Part shown: positions 36,491-45,049 of the stretch, in pieces | How the letters are laid out: every line of letters begins with the position of its first letter | How positions within the stretch are numbered: the stretch's first letter is position 1 | Assembly: GCA_964386005.1 (NCBI GenBank) | Contig: CAYLSB010000002.1 | Coordinates: forward strand, 62,001 to 126,000 | Origin: FEN-1350 sp964386005 | Lineage (GTDB): Bacteria; Planctomycetota; Phycisphaerae; Sedimentisphaerales; Anaerohalosphaeraceae | Reading direction: 5' to 3' | Length of the DNA: 64,000 bases | Position numbers and translations under genes: made by a program | Notes under the pieces: generated by a model | The model's database searches: none | What the model saw: the letters and a program-made list of their open reading frames with translations, nothing else | Told to the model about the DNA's origin: nothing

Positions 36491-38656
36491 ATGAACGTGG
36501 ATTTACTAAGCCAGGCCTATGAAGGATATATGAAGCTGGCCGAGAGCGGCCGGTATCAGGAGGCCCTGGAAGCGATCCAACATCATCTAAAGCAATATCC
36601 GCGGGATCGGCAGGGGTGGAATGATGCCGGGGCGGTTCTCTACTGTCTTCGCAGAGTGGAAGATGCGATTGTGGCATTTGAAAAGGCCTTCCATCTCAGC
36701 GAAGGATCGGCGCCGGGAGAAGTATTATGGAATTTGTGCGAGGCCTATCTTGACGGCGGGTATCCCGGTATGGCGTCTCGCCATTATGATTCCATGCAAC
36801 GTATGGGTTTACTTACGGCGGATCTGCTCAATCGAACGGCCGATTCGTATCTCAAGCAGGATAACTTCGGCGGGGCGATTGAAATGATCTTGCGATCGCT
36901 GGAAATCTCGCCGAATCAGGATGTCTTGTCGCCCATGCTGGATGTATTGCGATCGAAAAGACCTCGCGTGGCTCTTGTGGCGGCAAATGAGGACGCCGGG
37001 ACTCTTGCCGTTTATGACTATCTCCAAAAACGATTCAAAACGGAATTTCATGTGGGTCTAACGGCGGAGGCAATCCCTTCGATTCTGGGTCGAACCGATA
37101 TCGCCTGGTTTGACGGTTACGATGGATGGATTGCCGCGACAAGCCGCTTACCCAAGGCGTGCAAGATGATTGTGCGGCTTGGGTCCCGCGATGTAAACCA
37201 GGTCGGGATCCGCGAAATCCGGTGGGACCAAATCGATACGGTGCTCCTGAGCGGTTCGGCGAGAGATCGAGACCGTTTCTGCGAACGAATACCGGGTGTG
37301 GAAAAACAGACTCGGGTGGCGGTATTTCCCGAAGGAGTTGATCTGCAGCAGTTTACGGTATCCGCCAAACAGCGCGGCAAAAATATCGCTTATATCGGCG
37401 ATATGTCGGCGGCATCCAATCCGATGTTGTTGCTTCAATGCATGCAGAAATTACATTATATAGACCCGGGCTATCGAATGTATATCGCCGGAACGTTTGA
37501 GGAAAAGGCCGTCGAGCGGTATATTCGATACATGATGGAACAGATGAAACTGTCCGGCGTGGTGGCCATCGAGGACAAGGTTCACAATCTGAATGGATGG
37601 CTTCAAGACAAGCATTACATCGTAGGGACCGGGATCGAAGCCCAGGATTGGAAGGGGGTTCTGAAAGGAATGGCGGCGGGATTACGTCCCTTGGTGGCCA
37701 ATCATCCCGATATCGATGGCATGATCGATCGTGAATATGTTTTTGACCTGGCGGAGGATTTCTGCAGACAGATTCAATCACAGGATTATGATTCGCAGCG
37801 TTATCGTCAAATCGCTGAATCGCGATATTCGTCTCGAATCATGATCCGGGGATGGAATGACGAGATATTCCGGCTGGAGAAACAAATCGATCTTTCGCAC
37901 ACGTTCTCGTCGGCCTCCTCCCGCGAAAAGCCAACTTTGATTCAATCGGATTCCATCCGAAACGAAAGCAATCATGTACCCGCTCCCCAAACGATTCCTC
38001 TTCCGGGCGTATTTCGGCCGGTTGATCCGGTCTCCTTGTGCCAGGTCAATCCACCGGCAGGAAGATTCTCGGATTCCCTTTCACAGGGATTGCCTCCCGG
38101 CCAGGTCCGATCGAATCAGTCGATGAGTGTCTCCCAGCCGATCGAAGCCGTTTATCCGATCCCATTCCAACCTCCTGTCTCCGCGGATCGGTTTTCGCAA
38201 TCAGCCCAACCGATCCAACCGCAGGATTCTTCGTTTGAGCCCATTCCGATCGTCCCGATTCCTTCCGTCAATCTTAACGAACCCGAATCAAGGAATCAAT
38301 ATAGCCACCGGGAACCATGGAATCCTTCGACGAAACCGGATGTCTCATCTCCATCTGCCGCCCATGTGGCTCCGAGGCAATGTCGTTCCGTTGACGAATT
38401 GGCCAAGGAGGCCTTGAAGGCGTCACAGGCCCTGGCGGACCTGGCTCGGCAGAAGGGAGATGGCAAGGGTGCGCTTCCAAATGAGAATATCGGCGCGAAT
38501 CCCATTCCCCGAAAAGGGAATGTGTTTGGATCATTTTCGGATCCAGTGCGGGATAACCGGGTCAACCAGGCCGCCGCGGAATTTTCGGATCAGACGATTC
38601 CGATCGATATTCCTGAAACCAAGATCGGGGATACGCAACTCCCTTTTTTGAGGTAG
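36491..38656 (+). CDS. TPR protein with degenerate GT4-like domain and Pro/Ser-rich linker; probably continues by -1 frameshift
   Basis: The 721-residue product is a paralogue of the 34828-36249 protein: TPR helices (about 8-150, HHLKQYPRDRQGWNDAGAVLY), then a GT-B domain (160-470, with NIAYIGDMSAASNPMLLLQCM). The Ex7E motif is lost: the matching stretch reads EAQDWKGVLKGMAAG, with Lys in place of the second Glu, so catalysis is doubtful. A low-complexity Pro/Ser/Gln linker (about 480-640) and a short Ala/Leu helix (ALKASQALADLA) follow. The frame ends at TAG 38654, but protein-like sequence goes on in the -1 frame into a GT9 domain. Start ATG 36491 has AGGAG nine bases upstream. Confidence 0.8.
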   Translation: MNVDLLSQAYEGYMKLAESGRYQEALEAIQHHLKQYPRDRQGWNDAGAVLYCLRRVEDAIVAFEKAFHLSEGSAPGEVLWNLCEAYLDGGYPGMASRHYDSMQRMGLLTADLLNRTADSYLKQDNFGGAIEMILRSLEISPNQDVLSPMLDVLRSKRPRVALVAANEDAGTLAVYDYLQKRFKTEFHVGLTAEAIPSILGRTDIAWFDGYDGWIAATSRLPKACKMIVRLGSRDVNQVGIREIRWDQIDTVLLSGSARDRDRFCERIPGVEKQTRVAVFPEGVDLQQFTVSAKQRGKNIAYIGDMSAASNPMLLLQCMQKLHYIDPGYRMYIAGTFEEKAVERYIRYMMEQMKLSGVVAIEDKVHNLNGWLQDKHYIVGTGIEAQDWKGVLKGMAAGLRPLVANHPDIDGMIDREYVFDLAEDFCRQIQSQDYDSQRYRQIAESRYSSRIMIRGWNDEIFRLEKQIDLSHTFSSASSREKPTLIQSDSIRNESNHVPAPQTIPLPGVFRPVDPVSLCQVNPPAGRFSDSLSQGLPPGQVRSNQSMSVSQPIEAVYPIPFQPPVSADRFSQSAQPIQPQDSSFEPIPIVPIPSVNLNEPESRNQYSHREPWNPSTKPDVSSPSAAHVAPRQCRSVDELAKEALKASQALADLARQKGDGKGALPNENIGANPIPRKGNVFGSFSDPVRDNRVNQAAAEFSDQTIPIDIPETKIGDTQLPFLR
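38641..38647 (+). other. Slippery heptamer C-CCT-TTT, likely -1 frameshift site
   Basis: In the frame of the upstream gene the codons are CCT-TTT preceded by C, which fits the X-XXY-YYZ slippery pattern, and the tract continues as TTG (six Ts in all). Slipping back by one avoids TAG 38654 and leads into ...PFFEVAEPVENPIDDE and the GT9 domain. A GGGGA stretch lies about ten bases upstream. The same reading would result from one missing T in the assembly. Confidence 0.6.
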
Positions 38657-39564
38657 CCGAGCCGGTTGAGAATCCTATAGACGATGAGACAATCCTGGCT
38701 TCGGTTGCCGATGATGTAGAAGACGAAGAGGTATCGGTTCGGGTTCTTGTCGAAATCCCCGACGGATTGACGGAGGCCTTGTCCGCAGAGCCGGCGATTC
38801 GATCTTTGAAAACTCGGTTTGGAAAGCGATCGAAAATAACGGTTTGCTCGATCCATGGCGATTTGTATCGGAACCATCCGGCCGTGGATTGCTTTGGATG
38901 CGTTGATCCAACCCTGGATCGATCCGACTACATACGGATCTTCCGGCTGGATGGAGGTCAGGCGGCCGATCTTCGGGCGCAGAACCTGATGGATTATTAT
39001 GCGGATCAATTGGGTGTCGTATTAATGGAACGACGGCCGTGGATTTGCCTGGATTCGTTTGACATGACCCGGATTCAGCGGTTTCGCTTGAACGAGTTCC
39101 CGTCACCCCGTATCGCCCTGGCTTTGGGCGAAGAAGAAGACGGCGAGGGCAATCGGGATGGATACGAGGATCTGTGTCGGAGAATTTCGGATGAAAGGGG
39201 TGGGAGTTTTGTCCAGATCGGCGAATCGCATTGGATGAATCTTCGTTACGGATTGAATGTACTCGGGCGTTTGACCGCCCGAGAAGCGGCGGCGATATTG
39301 ATGGCGTGTGACCTTTTGATTTGTACGGATAACGGATATCTCGATTTGGCCGCGGCGGTTCAGATTCCCGTGGTTGCTTTGCTGGATCCGCGCCGAGTTT
39401 CGTATCGAATGGATCCTGCATGGGGCACATCGATTCCCTGTGAATCAGGGATCCTGAGGATAACCAAAGCTATGCAAGACTGTATTGTGCAATCAATAAC
39501 AACCACCCGCAAGTCCGCAAAACGGAATGGAGGATTGGATGATATATTTCGTAGAGGTTCTTGA
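38641..39564 (+). CDS. GT9-like (heptosyltransferase-type) domain, read as frameshift extension of the upstream TPR-GT gene
   Basis: In this frame an acidic linker (VENPIDDETILASVADDVE) leads into a GT9-like Rossmann domain: VRVLVEIPDGLTEALSAEPA with SLKTRFGKRSKITVCS, and later CDLLICTDNGYLDLAAAVQIPVVALLDP near the C-terminus. There is no ATG or GTG between the upstream stop and this domain. The only start, TTG 38767, lies inside the first strand and has no ribosome site. Together with the slippery tract this says that the domain is made as part of one fused protein of about 1,024 residues. GT9 enzymes are inverting GT-B transferases. The TGA overlaps the next ATG as TGATG. Confidence 0.72.
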   Translation, partial: PFFEVAEPVENPIDDETILASVADDVEDEEVSVRVLVEIPDGLTEALSAEPAIRSLKTRFGKRSKITVCSIHGDLYRNHPAVDCFGCVDPTLDRSDYIRIFRLDGGQAADLRAQNLMDYYADQLGVVLMERRPWICLDSFDMTRIQRFRLNEFPSPRIALALGEEEDGEGNRDGYEDLCRRISDERGGSFVQIGESHWMNLRYGLNVLGRLTAREAAAILMACDLLICTDNGYLDLAAAVQIPVVALLDPRRVSYRMDPAWGTSIPCESGILRITKAMQDCIVQSITTTRKSAKRNGGLDDIFRRGS

Positions 39565-41180
39565 TGTCTGAAGGACGGATTCAATCCGGACCGATGGTCA
39601 GTGTGTTGATGTCAACATACAATCGCCCGATGTATGTGGGACTGGCCCTGGAAAGCATTCTTCGACAGACCTACCCCCATGTCCAGGCGGTCATTGTACG
39701 AGATGGAGGAACGCCGATCCGGGATGTGATTTCCACATTCAACGATCCGCGAATCGTATGGATTGATCGAGATCAGAACCGGGGCCTGCCGTATTCGTTC
39801 AACGAAGCCCTGACTCATGCCCGAGGGGAATATATCTGTTATCTCGGCGATGATGATCTGTTGTATCCGTTCCATGTGGAGACCTTACTGCGCGCATTGC
39901 AGGAGCAACCCGATTTCGGAGTTGCCTATGGGGATTTATACAAAACCCACTGCAGGATCGAAGCCGACGGACGTCGAACGGTGTTGGCCAAGAATGTGGA
40001 GGTCAGTCGGGATTATGACCGATTCGCCATGCTTCAGTTCAATCATATTTTGCATGTCAGCGTAATGCATCGACGTGATCTTCTGAATCGGGCGGGGATG
40101 AATAATGAAAATCTGATCTGCCTGATTGACTGGGATCTGAACCGGCGACTGAGTTTTTATACGGATTTCCTGCACGTTCATCGGGTAATCGGCGAATATT
40201 ATGCGGCGATTCCGGACTATCAGCAGCGGTGTGAACGGATTTCCTCCCGAAAGCAAAAGAGTCTGCCGCGATACATCATGAACCATTTGACGATTCAGAG
40301 CACACGTCCTCCGAAGCCCTGGCCGAAAATGAAGGATCTATCCATCGTTCTGTTGGCGGATCGGTTTGGGCCTCAGACCGAACAGGCATTGCGGGAGATC
40401 TGGTCGCACACCTTTTATCCGTATCAGATCTATCTTCCGCTGAACCGATCGGAATTGGATCGACTTCAACGCAATACGATTGTACCGAATATTCTTGGAA
40501 TTCCCGTACCGGAAGGTTCTCGAACGGAAGAGAGAGTGGATGCTGCCTTGAGATATTGTCAGGGAGATTTTATCGCTCTGATTCCGGATACGTGGCGGAT
40601 CGGATTCGAAGAAGTGGCCTGGATCGAGAAATCGGTTTATCCGTTGCTGGAAGGCGATCCGAATGTACCGGGATATGAACTGGTCGGATCGAAATCGGAT
40701 CGTTGGGCGGCGGTCTTTCGATCACAGGTCATACGGGACACAAGAAGTCGATATCGGAATTTGTCATTGCATCAATCGCTGAATGCCGCCGGTATCCGGA
40801 TTCGACAACCTGTTCAGGCGGAATGGCCATTCCAGATGGAAAATCTGGTCACCAATGCCGAGTATCTCGAAAAGGCCGGAGCGTGGCTGGACGCTTCGGC
40901 GGTTTATGAAATCGCCGAGCGTCGGTTTGGCAATGAGATCTGGATGCGGAAACGAAGGGCGAATGCCCTGTTTCATTCCGGTTGTTTGGATGAGGCCGGC
41001 GAAATCGTCCATCCGCTCAACCGAAATAGACCGACGGTAGCTACCTTAATTCTCGAAGCGAGGATCCGGCGGAAACAAAATCGGATTCGAGATGCGATCA
41101 ATCTGTGGAAAAGGGCGGAGAATATTTTGGATGGAAACGAGCCACGAAATGCGGGAATGCACCGATATGAAACCGTTTGA
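39564..41180 (+). CDS. GT2 glycosyltransferase with C-terminal TPR-like region
   Basis: The 538-residue protein begins with a GT-A/GT2 domain (about 10-230): VSVLMSTYNRPMYVGLALESI, VIVRDGG and the metal-binding GDDDLLYPFH near 95. A second, GT-A-like stretch follows (about 255-390, LSIVLLADRFGPQTEQAL and ALIPDTWRIG), perhaps a degenerate second domain. The C-terminus (about 430-535) has three TPR-like helix pairs (YLEKAGAWLDASAVYEIAE). It is coupled to the GT9 domain upstream and overlaps the next TPR gene by 14 bases. Donor and acceptor are unknown. Confidence 0.8.
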   Translation: MSEGRIQSGPMVSVLMSTYNRPMYVGLALESILRQTYPHVQAVIVRDGGTPIRDVISTFNDPRIVWIDRDQNRGLPYSFNEALTHARGEYICYLGDDDLLYPFHVETLLRALQEQPDFGVAYGDLYKTHCRIEADGRRTVLAKNVEVSRDYDRFAMLQFNHILHVSVMHRRDLLNRAGMNNENLICLIDWDLNRRLSFYTDFLHVHRVIGEYYAAIPDYQQRCERISSRKQKSLPRYIMNHLTIQSTRPPKPWPKMKDLSIVLLADRFGPQTEQALREIWSHTFYPYQIYLPLNRSELDRLQRNTIVPNILGIPVPEGSRTEERVDAALRYCQGDFIALIPDTWRIGFEEVAWIEKSVYPLLEGDPNVPGYELVGSKSDRWAAVFRSQVIRDTRSRYRNLSLHQSLNAAGIRIRQPVQAEWPFQMENLVTNAEYLEKAGAWLDASAVYEIAERRFGNEIWMRKRRANALFHSGCLDEAGEIVHPLNRNRPTVATLILEARIRRKQNRIRDAINLWKRAENILDGNEPRNAGMHRYETV

Positions 41181-41871
41181 ACGGAAGCAATCCAGAGACC
41201 ATGTGTCCCGGGATATCGGGTCGGACAACACCCATGGAACCCTCATTCCGGACAAGGGATGGACGCAGCATTACGATGTGGTCAAGGAAATGGGTGATTG
41301 CCATGCCAGTGTGGGGGATTTTGTCGAGGCAAAACGATGTTATGACAAAGCAGCGACGCTGGCACCCGATGAGGCCGGACCCTACATCGGTTTGGGGGTG
41401 ATTCACTTTCAAAAAGAGGAATTATCCGATGCAGAGACGGCGTTCCGAGTGGCTTGCCGGCTGAATCCCGGCTCCGCCCGTGCGTGGTGCGGACTTGCGA
41501 TGATCGCTCAGCGACGGGGCGATGAACAACAGGCCTTTGATCTGTATCTGAAGTCCCTGGACCTGGATTCGGATGAGATGACCGCTCTGCTCGGATTGTT
41601 TCAGGTCAGTTGTCAGATGGGCACGTTTGGCCAGATCACTCGATATCTTGAATTGTATTTGCATATGCACCCCGGCGATGTGTCGGTTATGTTCAGTCTG
41701 GCGGCCCTGCAGCGAAGGGATGGGCAGTACAGCCGGGCCAGGGAACTGGTGGAGCGAATCTTGCTTCTTCAGCCGAACCATGAGGATGCCAGGAACCTTC
41801 TTGAGGAAATCGATCATAGTATGATGGAAACCATTGACAGGAGAATGACATGTCCCATTCCAATGCGGTAG
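41167..41871 (+). CDS. TPR-repeat protein
   Basis: The 234-residue protein is almost entirely TPR: FVEAKRCYDKAATLAPDEAG, YIGLGVIHFQKEELSDAETA, DEQQAFDLYLKSLDLDSDE and YSRARELVERILLLQPNHED are at the usual 34-residue spacing. No signal peptide is seen, so it should be cytosolic. The start is uncertain: ATG 41167 overlaps the GT2 gene by 14 bases, and in-frame ATGs at 41131 and 41149 are possible. It overlaps the following small helical gene by 22 bases. A partner-binding role for the glycosyltransferases nearby is likely but not shown. Confidence 0.8.
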   Translation: MKPFERKQSRDHVSRDIGSDNTHGTLIPDKGWTQHYDVVKEMGDCHASVGDFVEAKRCYDKAATLAPDEAGPYIGLGVIHFQKEELSDAETAFRVACRLNPGSARAWCGLAMIAQRRGDEQQAFDLYLKSLDLDSDEMTALLGLFQVSCQMGTFGQITRYLELYLHMHPGDVSVMFSLAALQRRDGQYSRARELVERILLLQPNHEDARNLLEEIDHSMMETIDRRMTCPIPMR

Positions 41872-42197
41872 GAGCCTCTTCCTCGGTTGAGACCGACAGT
41901 CGGGAGATGGTGGACTATCTGGAGTATTTGTTGAATCGCCAGGTTGAGAAGCTTCGAAATTATGATCTGGATAAGGCGATTGCCCTTGCGGAAGAAGCGG
42001 CGAGAATCGCGGAAAGCATCGGGCAATCTCGGATTTTGGATCATCCCGAATTTTATGATCAACGCGGGCGGATCCAGAGATTGTATCGGCAGATCAGCCT
42101 GACTGTGGCTTCGGAACGGCAGGAAGTCGGCGAAAAACTGAAAACCATTCGCCATTGCCTGAAAGCGCTCGGCGCCTATTCGGCGACCGGTGAGTAG
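41850..42197 (+). CDS. Small helical protein, possibly a flagellar export chaperone (FliT/FlgN-like)
   Basis: The 115-residue protein is predicted all helical, with an N-terminal YLEYLLNRQVEKLRNYDLDKA, a central charged helix and a C-terminal KLKTIRHCLKALGAYS. This resembles the general FliT/FlgN/FliS chaperone layout (Arg-rich middle helix, C-terminal R/KxLxAY), but similarity is too weak to be sure. GGAG nine bases before the ATG supports the start. It lies at the end of the TPR-GT group that follows flgL, where a flagellin chaperone would make sense. Confidence 0.5.
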   Translation: MSHSNAVGASSSVETDSREMVDYLEYLLNRQVEKLRNYDLDKAIALAEEAARIAESIGQSRILDHPEFYDQRGRIQRLYRQISLTVASERQEVGEKLKTIRHCLKALGAYSATGE

Positions 42198-42235
42198 AAC
42201 CTGCATCGCTCGGATATGAATCAAGGATAACCGGT

Positions 42236-42661
42236 ATGCCTTACCAAACTCTGACGATGGATTCGGGGGTGGATACGATCTTCGACGGCGGAAAAACGAT
42301 TGCCCATATCGTTCGTGTTGCCCATGGCGTCCGCCGTACGGAATTCATCACCGATCCGCAGGCCAAGCAGCAGGTTGGTTTTATTGTCTATCCCAAAGGC
42401 GGCGTCATTGCACGACATATCCATCGACCGTATTCACGGAATCTCATCGGGATGTCGGAGGTATTATTGGTTCGGCAGGGGCGTTTGGAAGTGGATTTTT
42501 ATTCCGATCAGAAACAATATCTCGAAACCCGGACGTTGGATCAAGGCGATCTTCTCGTTTTGATGGGTGGCGGGCATGGATTTCGATGTCTGGAGGACAC
42601 GGTTTTACTGGAGGTCAAACAGGGACCCTATATCGGTCCGGAGGAAAAGGAGCGTTTTTAA
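42236..42661 (+). CDS. Small cupin-fold protein
   Basis: The 141-residue protein looks like a single-domain cupin: VYPKGGVIARHIHRPYSRN near 52-70 with HIH as potential metal ligands, VLLVRQGRLEVDFY near 76-89, and LDQGDLLVLMGGGHGF near 100-115. Cupins of this kind in surface-sugar clusters include sugar isomerases/epimerases and sensor proteins; the exact role cannot be told. Its context is between flagellar-linked TPR genes and the nonulosonate locus. The region after it holds the next promoter. Confidence 0.72.
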   Translation: MPYQTLTMDSGVDTIFDGGKTIAHIVRVAHGVRRTEFITDPQAKQQVGFIVYPKGGVIARHIHRPYSRNLIGMSEVLLVRQGRLEVDFYSDQKQYLETRTLDQGDLLVLMGGGHGFRCLEDTVLLEVKQGPYIGPEEKERF

Positions 42662-42740
42662 ATGGCATCCTTGTGACGTTGCCGAAAGAATTTTGAAATG
42701 TTCACGCCCGAACAGGTTTTCCGAGGGGATTGCACGGAGG

Positions 42741-42761
42741 CGATTTCTTGTATGGAAATCG
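42741..42761. repeat. Inverted repeat CGATTTC-N7-GAAATCG, possible activator site
   Basis: A perfect 7-bp dyad centred about 135 bases before the predicted start of transcription, a usual distance for a sigma-54 enhancer. Its half-site CGATTT/AAATCG also occurs upstream of the flgD promoter. Confidence 0.4.
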
Positions 42762-42859
42762 GACAAACCCAAAATAGTACCATCGGCTATCATTGAGGAT
42801 TGAATTGTAACCCCTTTTCTACGAATGATTTATGGCGAGCGGATTCCTCCCGGCTTCCC

Positions 42860-42875
42860 TGGCATGAACATTGCT
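42860..42875 (+). promoter_or_regulatory. Sigma-54 promoter (-24/-12) of the GT9-nonulosonate locus
   Basis: TGGCAT-GAACA-TTGCT matches the sigma-54 consensus with the exact GG-N10-GC spacing and has the same -24 and -12 boxes as the flgD promoter. Predicted transcription start is near 42886, 29 bases before ATG 42915. It is the sign that sugar genes share control with the flagellum. Confidence 0.9.
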
Positions 42876-42914
42876 TATGTAACCCACAGGGACGGAGTAT
42901 GTCAAGAGAAGGAG

Positions 42915-43970
42915 ATGATCCTGAATAAAATTCTGATTATCCATGTGGGACACGTTCGTGATCCGAATCCGGAATTCGGGGATTTGACCGGGTATGGCGA
43001 TGTTCTGCGATCGACGGTTCTATTGCATCTGTATAAGAACGATCACGTTACATGGCTGGTCGATGAAAAGGCCTATCCCATTTTGAAGAACAATCCGTTG
43101 ATTTCCCGGATATTCATTTATGATCTTACGAGTGTTTTACAGCTTCAATCGGAACAATTTGATACGGTGATCAATCTCGATACGGTTCCCGGATTGTGCG
43201 CGTTGGCCGATCAGATCTCGGCGGCCGAACATTACGGATTCCGTTTCGATAAAAAAACCGCACAGATTCGAACCGATGATGGAACCCACAACCGAATCGG
43301 GGAATTTCATGAAGGGGACCCTGAACGGAGCGACGGTCGATACATACAGGAATACCTCTTCGAGATGGTCGGTCAGGTATGGCAGGGGGAGGACTATATT
43401 TTCCAATCTCCGTCTCCGATTCAAGAAACCTCCGACATTGGGTTTCATTGGTTACCGGATAACCGATGTCCGTCGAAAGCGTGGCCGATGGAATCTTGGA
43501 GGCAACTTGAAGAATTGCTTCGAAAGGATTATGCGGTTTCCTGGCAGGAAGATTTCGACGATATGGAAGATTATTTCAACTGGATCCAGCGTTGTCGTTT
43601 GATCGTCACCCATGATGATTTTGGTTTACATCTGGCCATTGCATTGAAGAAAAAAATCGTGGCGATCTTCAGTTCCACGGATCCCCGAAAAGTATACCTA
43701 TACGGGAGGGGTGCGGTTGTAACGGCCGGAAATTGTTTATGCTCCGAGGTACCCTGCCATCGGTCACAATGCCGATTTTCGGAACCGCATTGTTATCCGG
43801 AAGTACAAGACGTGGATCGAGCCGTTCGGCGACTCTTTGATCCTGTGGATCCTGCTGCTCAACTGGCCGAAAGACTGGTTGACCTCGCCGATCGACAACA
43901 GAAATCAATGGATGAAATTCGACGATATGCTTCGATGAATGGTATGATGTTTCCCACATTGCGAAAGTAA
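42915..43970 (+). CDS. GT9 family glycosyltransferase (heptosyltransferase-like)
   Basis: The 351-residue protein has an inverting GT-B fold of family GT9: KILIIHVGHVRDPN and FGDLTGYGDVLRS at the start, NPLISRIFIYD, FDTVINLD, and the C-terminal VTHDDFGLHLAIALKKKIVAIF with a Cys-rich segment (CLCSEVPCHRSQCRF) near 270-285. GT9 enzymes move heptose or related sugars onto a surface glycan. I start at ATG 42915 because a sigma-54 promoter lies inside the longer ORF that begins at 42825. GAGAAGG just before the ATG is close but usable. The gap to legB is 86 bases. Confidence 0.85.
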   Translation: MILNKILIIHVGHVRDPNPEFGDLTGYGDVLRSTVLLHLYKNDHVTWLVDEKAYPILKNNPLISRIFIYDLTSVLQLQSEQFDTVINLDTVPGLCALADQISAAEHYGFRFDKKTAQIRTDDGTHNRIGEFHEGDPERSDGRYIQEYLFEMVGQVWQGEDYIFQSPSPIQETSDIGFHWLPDNRCPSKAWPMESWRQLEELLRKDYAVSWQEDFDDMEDYFNWIQRCRLIVTHDDFGLHLAIALKKKIVAIFSSTDPRKVYLYGRGAVVTAGNCLCSEVPCHRSQCRFSEPHCYPEVQDVDRAVRRLFDPVDPAAQLAERLVDLADRQQKSMDEIRRYASMNGMMFPTLRK

Positions 43971-44056
43971 TCTCAACAGAGAGTCTTGGTTCGTGTACGG
44001 AATGATCGTGACGGATTCCAATCGGATTTTTCCCGGTTCATCGTGAGAATCATGGA

Positions 44057-45049
44057 ATGAATCTAAGTGGGAAAACGATTTTGATTACCGGTGCGGATGG
44101 TTTCATCGGAAGCCATTTGGCGGAAACTCTGGTGGCACGGGGTTGTCGTCCTCGATCGTTGTGTCTGTACAATTCGTTTCAGTCCTGCGGCTGGTTGGAT
44201 TCATTACCCAGAGAGATTCTGAGTCGAATGGAGGTGATCCATGGGGATGTTCGCGATACGGGTAGCATACGGCGCGCGATGAAGGGTATTCAGGTTGTAT
44301 TTCATCTTGCCGCACTGATTGGAATTCCGTATTCGTATGATTGTCCCGATAGCTACCTGGAGACGAATGTTCGCGGAACATTGAACATCCTGCAGGAGGC
44401 CACGATGGCCAAGGTCGAAAAGATTCTGGTCACGTCCACCTCCGAGGTGTACGGGAGCGCCCGATATGTACCGATCGATGAGCAACATCCGTTACAGGCC
44501 CAGTCGCCCTACAGCGCTTCGAAAATCGCCGCCGACAAACTGGCCCAGGCATGGCATTGTTCCTTTGGTTCGCCGGTAGCCATCGTCCGGCCGTTCAATA
44601 CCTATGGACCGCGTCAGTCGGCGCGGGCCGTGATCCCGACGATTATCACCCAACTCCTCGATGGGGATCGTCGGATTCATCTCGGTGATCTGAGTCCCCG
44701 ACGGGATTTGAATTATGTGGAGGATATCTGCGAAGGATTTATCGCAATGGCCGAATCCGATTCCACAATCGGCCAGGAAGTGAATATCGCTTCCGGGCGG
44801 GAAATCGCCATCGGCGAATTGGCGAAAATGATCATCGATCAGATCAATCCCGCGGCCGAGATCGTTTTGGAAACAGATCGGATCAGACCTCCTTCCAGTG
44901 AAGTACAACGATTACTGGGATGCAATCGAAGGATTCGGGAATTAACCGGTTGGGTGCCCAAAGTCCGGCTGGAGGATGGATTACATAAAACGATTGAATG
45001 GTTTCGCCGAAATCATCATTTGTTCAAATCAGGCGCGTATCAGAAATGA
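44057..45049 (+). CDS. legB: LegB-type NAD-dependent sugar 4,6-dehydratase
   Basis: The 330-residue protein is an extended SDR with TGADGFIGSHLAETL (NAD site), the catalytic YSASK near 155, TSTSEVYGSARYVPIDE, and the PFNTYGPRQSARAVIPTI segment that closely follows LegB of the legionaminic acid pathway. LegB makes the 4-keto-6-deoxy sugar from GDP-GlcNAc (UDP-GlcNAc in some pathways), the first committed step. The neighbours legG, legI, ptmE and legF support this call over a generic epimerase. It overlaps the next formyltransferase gene by four bases (ATGA). Confidence 0.9.
   Translation: MNLSGKTILITGADGFIGSHLAETLVARGCRPRSLCLYNSFQSCGWLDSLPREILSRMEVIHGDVRDTGSIRRAMKGIQVVFHLAALIGIPYSYDCPDSYLETNVRGTLNILQEATMAKVEKILVTSTSEVYGSARYVPIDEQHPLQAQSPYSASKIAADKLAQAWHCSFGSPVAIVRPFNTYGPRQSARAVIPTIITQLLDGDRRIHLGDLSPRRDLNYVEDICEGFIAMAESDSTIGQEVNIASGREIAIGELAKMIIDQINPAAEIVLETDRIRPPSSEVQRLLGCNRRIRELTGWVPKVRLEDGLHKTIEWFRRNHHLFKSGAYQK

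Larger units (their letters stand above)
42662..42914. other. Control region before the GT9-nonulosonate locus
   Basis: No gene is supported here. It holds an inverted repeat (42741-42761) and a strong sigma-54 promoter (42860-42875). An open frame from 42825 in frame with the GT9 gene runs over the promoter and is therefore not expected to be translated before 42886. Confidence 0.7.

Noticed and set aside
42825..42914. Longer N-terminus of the GT9 protein starting at 42825
   Set aside because: The sigma-54 promoter at 42860-42875 lies inside it, and the first GT9 strand begins only after 42915.
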